Program-made: the position numbers and the translations under genes
The notes under the pieces: model-generated
The model's input: the letters and a program-made list of their open reading frames with translations, nothing else
Told to the model about the DNA's origin: nothing
Database searches by the model: none
Shown here: positions 63,137 to 64,000 of the stretch, in pieces
Position numbering within the stretch: position 1 is the stretch's first letter
Layout: every line of letters starts with the position of its first letter
Assembly (NCBI GenBank): GCA_016284305.1
Contig: JAEEON010000044.1
Span: forward strand, 39,164-103,163
Direction of reading: 5' to 3'
Source of the DNA: Bacteroidales bacterium
GTDB lineage: Bacteria > Bacteroidota > Bacteroidia > Bacteroidales > F082
Length of the DNA stretch: 64,000 nt

Positions 63137-64000
63137 TTACTGAGGCGAGAGGACCAGACGCACCGATAGACCGTAGTAGCGATTGTTGTAGTAGGCAGTG
63201 TTGGTGTTCGAATCGTTGAAGAGCACGCGCCACGCGTCGTCGCTATCGTCGTAGGACGCTGACCAGTAGAGGCCGTAACTACCCACATCGCTGACAGAAG
63301 TCCCGTTCCGGTAGCCAGCGGCAGGCAGGAAAACGGCACCATACTGTTCAAGGGTAGCCCACTGAGTGGCTGTGATGATATTGCTGGAGAAACCAGCACC
63401 TGTACTCAATGAATAATAGGAACTCTGCCAATCGTCGGGCAAGAGAATAACACCATTTCTATTGTTCACCTTTGCCTTGGCGTAACGGATACCGCTTGGG
63501 GTATTGCGCGTATGGAATACATATATCCATTCTTCATGGGTCAATGTGCGCCAGGTATGGGTCGTGTTGCCTCCGTTGCTGATGGCATTGTAGCCCCAAT
63601 CAGCTTGACCTGTCTGGTCATATAAATTATAGGTGTAGCTGCCGTAGGCATAATAGTCGCTATAGGTTGTGCTCGTACTCCAAGGTTGGTAACAGACCGC
63701 ACCGTGGTTATATCCACTAGTACCCCAACCGAACAAATCAATCCAGCCACTATACGTTTGCGAGATGTTCGAATTGTCTTCGCCCACATAGTCCCACTGG
63801 TGCTCCGCAAATTGCCAGGTGTTGGTTGAAGCTCTGTACTGCAAGTTGCCCTGCGAAAAATACACCTGCTGGGTTGCACTCACTGAGAACAAGCCGTCGA
63901 TGGCTCCAGTTGGTGCTGTTGGTGCTGTTAACGTGGTGAAGCTCACTTCAGAGCCATAGGCCGTTCCAACGCTATTCTTGGCATATGCTCTAACGTAATA
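63137..64000 (-). CDS. FN3/C-type-lectin-like protein, 3' part (candidate DGR target 2; cut by the window edge)
   Basis: The last 288 codons are present; the frame stays open at base 64000 (YYVRAYAKNS, so an FN3 module continues). The C-terminal FGE/C-type-lectin-like domain is a close paralogue of the gene at 57477 (WQFAEHQWDYVGEDNSNISQ, VFLPAAGYRNGTS), with a different variable stretch (YWSASYDDSDDAWRVLFNDS) before the shared SVRLVLSPQ end. Downstream is the repeat-rich spacer. Its full length and N-terminus lie outside the window. Confidence 0.8.
   Translation of the reverse strand, partial: YYVRAYAKNSVGTAYGSEVSFTTLTAPTAPTGAIDGLFSVSATQQVYFSQGNLQYRASTNTWQFAEHQWDYVGEDNSNISQTYSGWIDLFGWGTSGYNHGAVCYQPWSTSTTYSDYYAYGSYTYNLYDQTGQADWGYNAISNGGNTTHTWRTLTHEEWIYVFHTRNTPSGIRYAKAKVNNRNGVILLPDDWQSSYYSLSTGAGFSSNIITATQWATLEQYGAVFLPAAGYRNGTSVSDVGSYGLYWSASYDDSDDAWRVLFNDSNTNTAYYNNRYYGLSVRLVLSPQ
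63167..63292 (-). other. Candidate DGR variable region 2
   Basis: Aligned with 57507-57632 without gaps; differences cluster at codon positions 1 and 2 of codons ending in C or T. Reconstructing codons as AAC/AAT at the variable sites gives a plausible adenine-rich template. Confidence 0.7.

Overview
The window looks like a chromosomal segment of an uncultured gut- or rumen-type Bacteroidales bacterium (Bacteroidota). The reasons are the TAnnTTTG promoter boxes upstream of many genes, the Bacteroidota-type T6SS sheath, tube and spike genes, several proteins with type IX secretion (T9SS) C-terminal domains, two Oar-like TonB-dependent receptors, and the thrS-infC-rpmI-rplT order. No rRNA gene, phage, IS transposase or CRISPR array was seen.

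Region 1 (1-8509, all minus strand) is the most unusual part. A T9SS-sorted surface protein is followed by a 104-residue ubiquitin-like protein whose last 22 residues align without a gap to the end of ubiquitin, an E2-like conjugating enzyme, two exported coiled-coil proteins, a membrane-anchored JAMM/MPN isopeptidase, and a 781-residue polypeptide combining a periplasmic VWA-like domain, a RING-H2-like zinc finger, six further membrane spans and an FHA-like domain. It looks like a membrane-anchored bacterial ubiquitin-like conjugation pathway. No E1 is visible, and the cluster runs off the left edge.

Region 2 (8563-22085, minus) is a T6SS effector and structural operon: tssH/clpV, tssB, tssC, two tssD (Hcp), tssI (VgrG), a DUF4280/PAAR-like protein, a 25-cysteine protein, an 802-residue candidate effector with a decayed metzincin motif, and two small possible immunity proteins. 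Baseplate and membrane-complex genes are not here.

Region 3 (22220-32902) is mostly core metabolism and translation: speA, an alkaline phosphatase lipoprotein, a split transketolase, two lipocalin-like lipoproteins, an RluD-type pseudouridine synthase, tRNA-Leu(CAG), tRNA-Leu(GAG), rplT, rpmI, infC (no usual start codon) and thrS.

Region 4 (32987-45801) is cell surface and secretion: two convergent C10 (streptopain-type) proteases with T9SS tails, a small lipoprotein, and two tandem TonB-dependent receptor paralogues.

Region 5 (45923-57314) holds a higBA toxin-antitoxin pair with an operator palindrome, a compact aroC, a DUF349 protein, a kinase-RapZ_C fusion next to a sugar nucleotidyltransferase, an AddB-like nuclease, a secreted endonuclease/exonuclease/phosphatase protein, aat and a sirtuin.

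Region 6 (57315-64000) is accessory. It has two paralogous FN3/C-type-lectin-like surface proteins whose 3' ends differ almost only at codon positions 1 and 2 of NNC/NNT codons, the signature of diversity-generating retroelement (DGR) targets, with no reverse transcriptase or template repeat seen in the window. Between them lie a PEGA-domain protein, an Rpn-type nuclease gene with an in-frame tandem repeat, and a small unknown gene flanked by two direct copies of a ~240-bp palindromic element.
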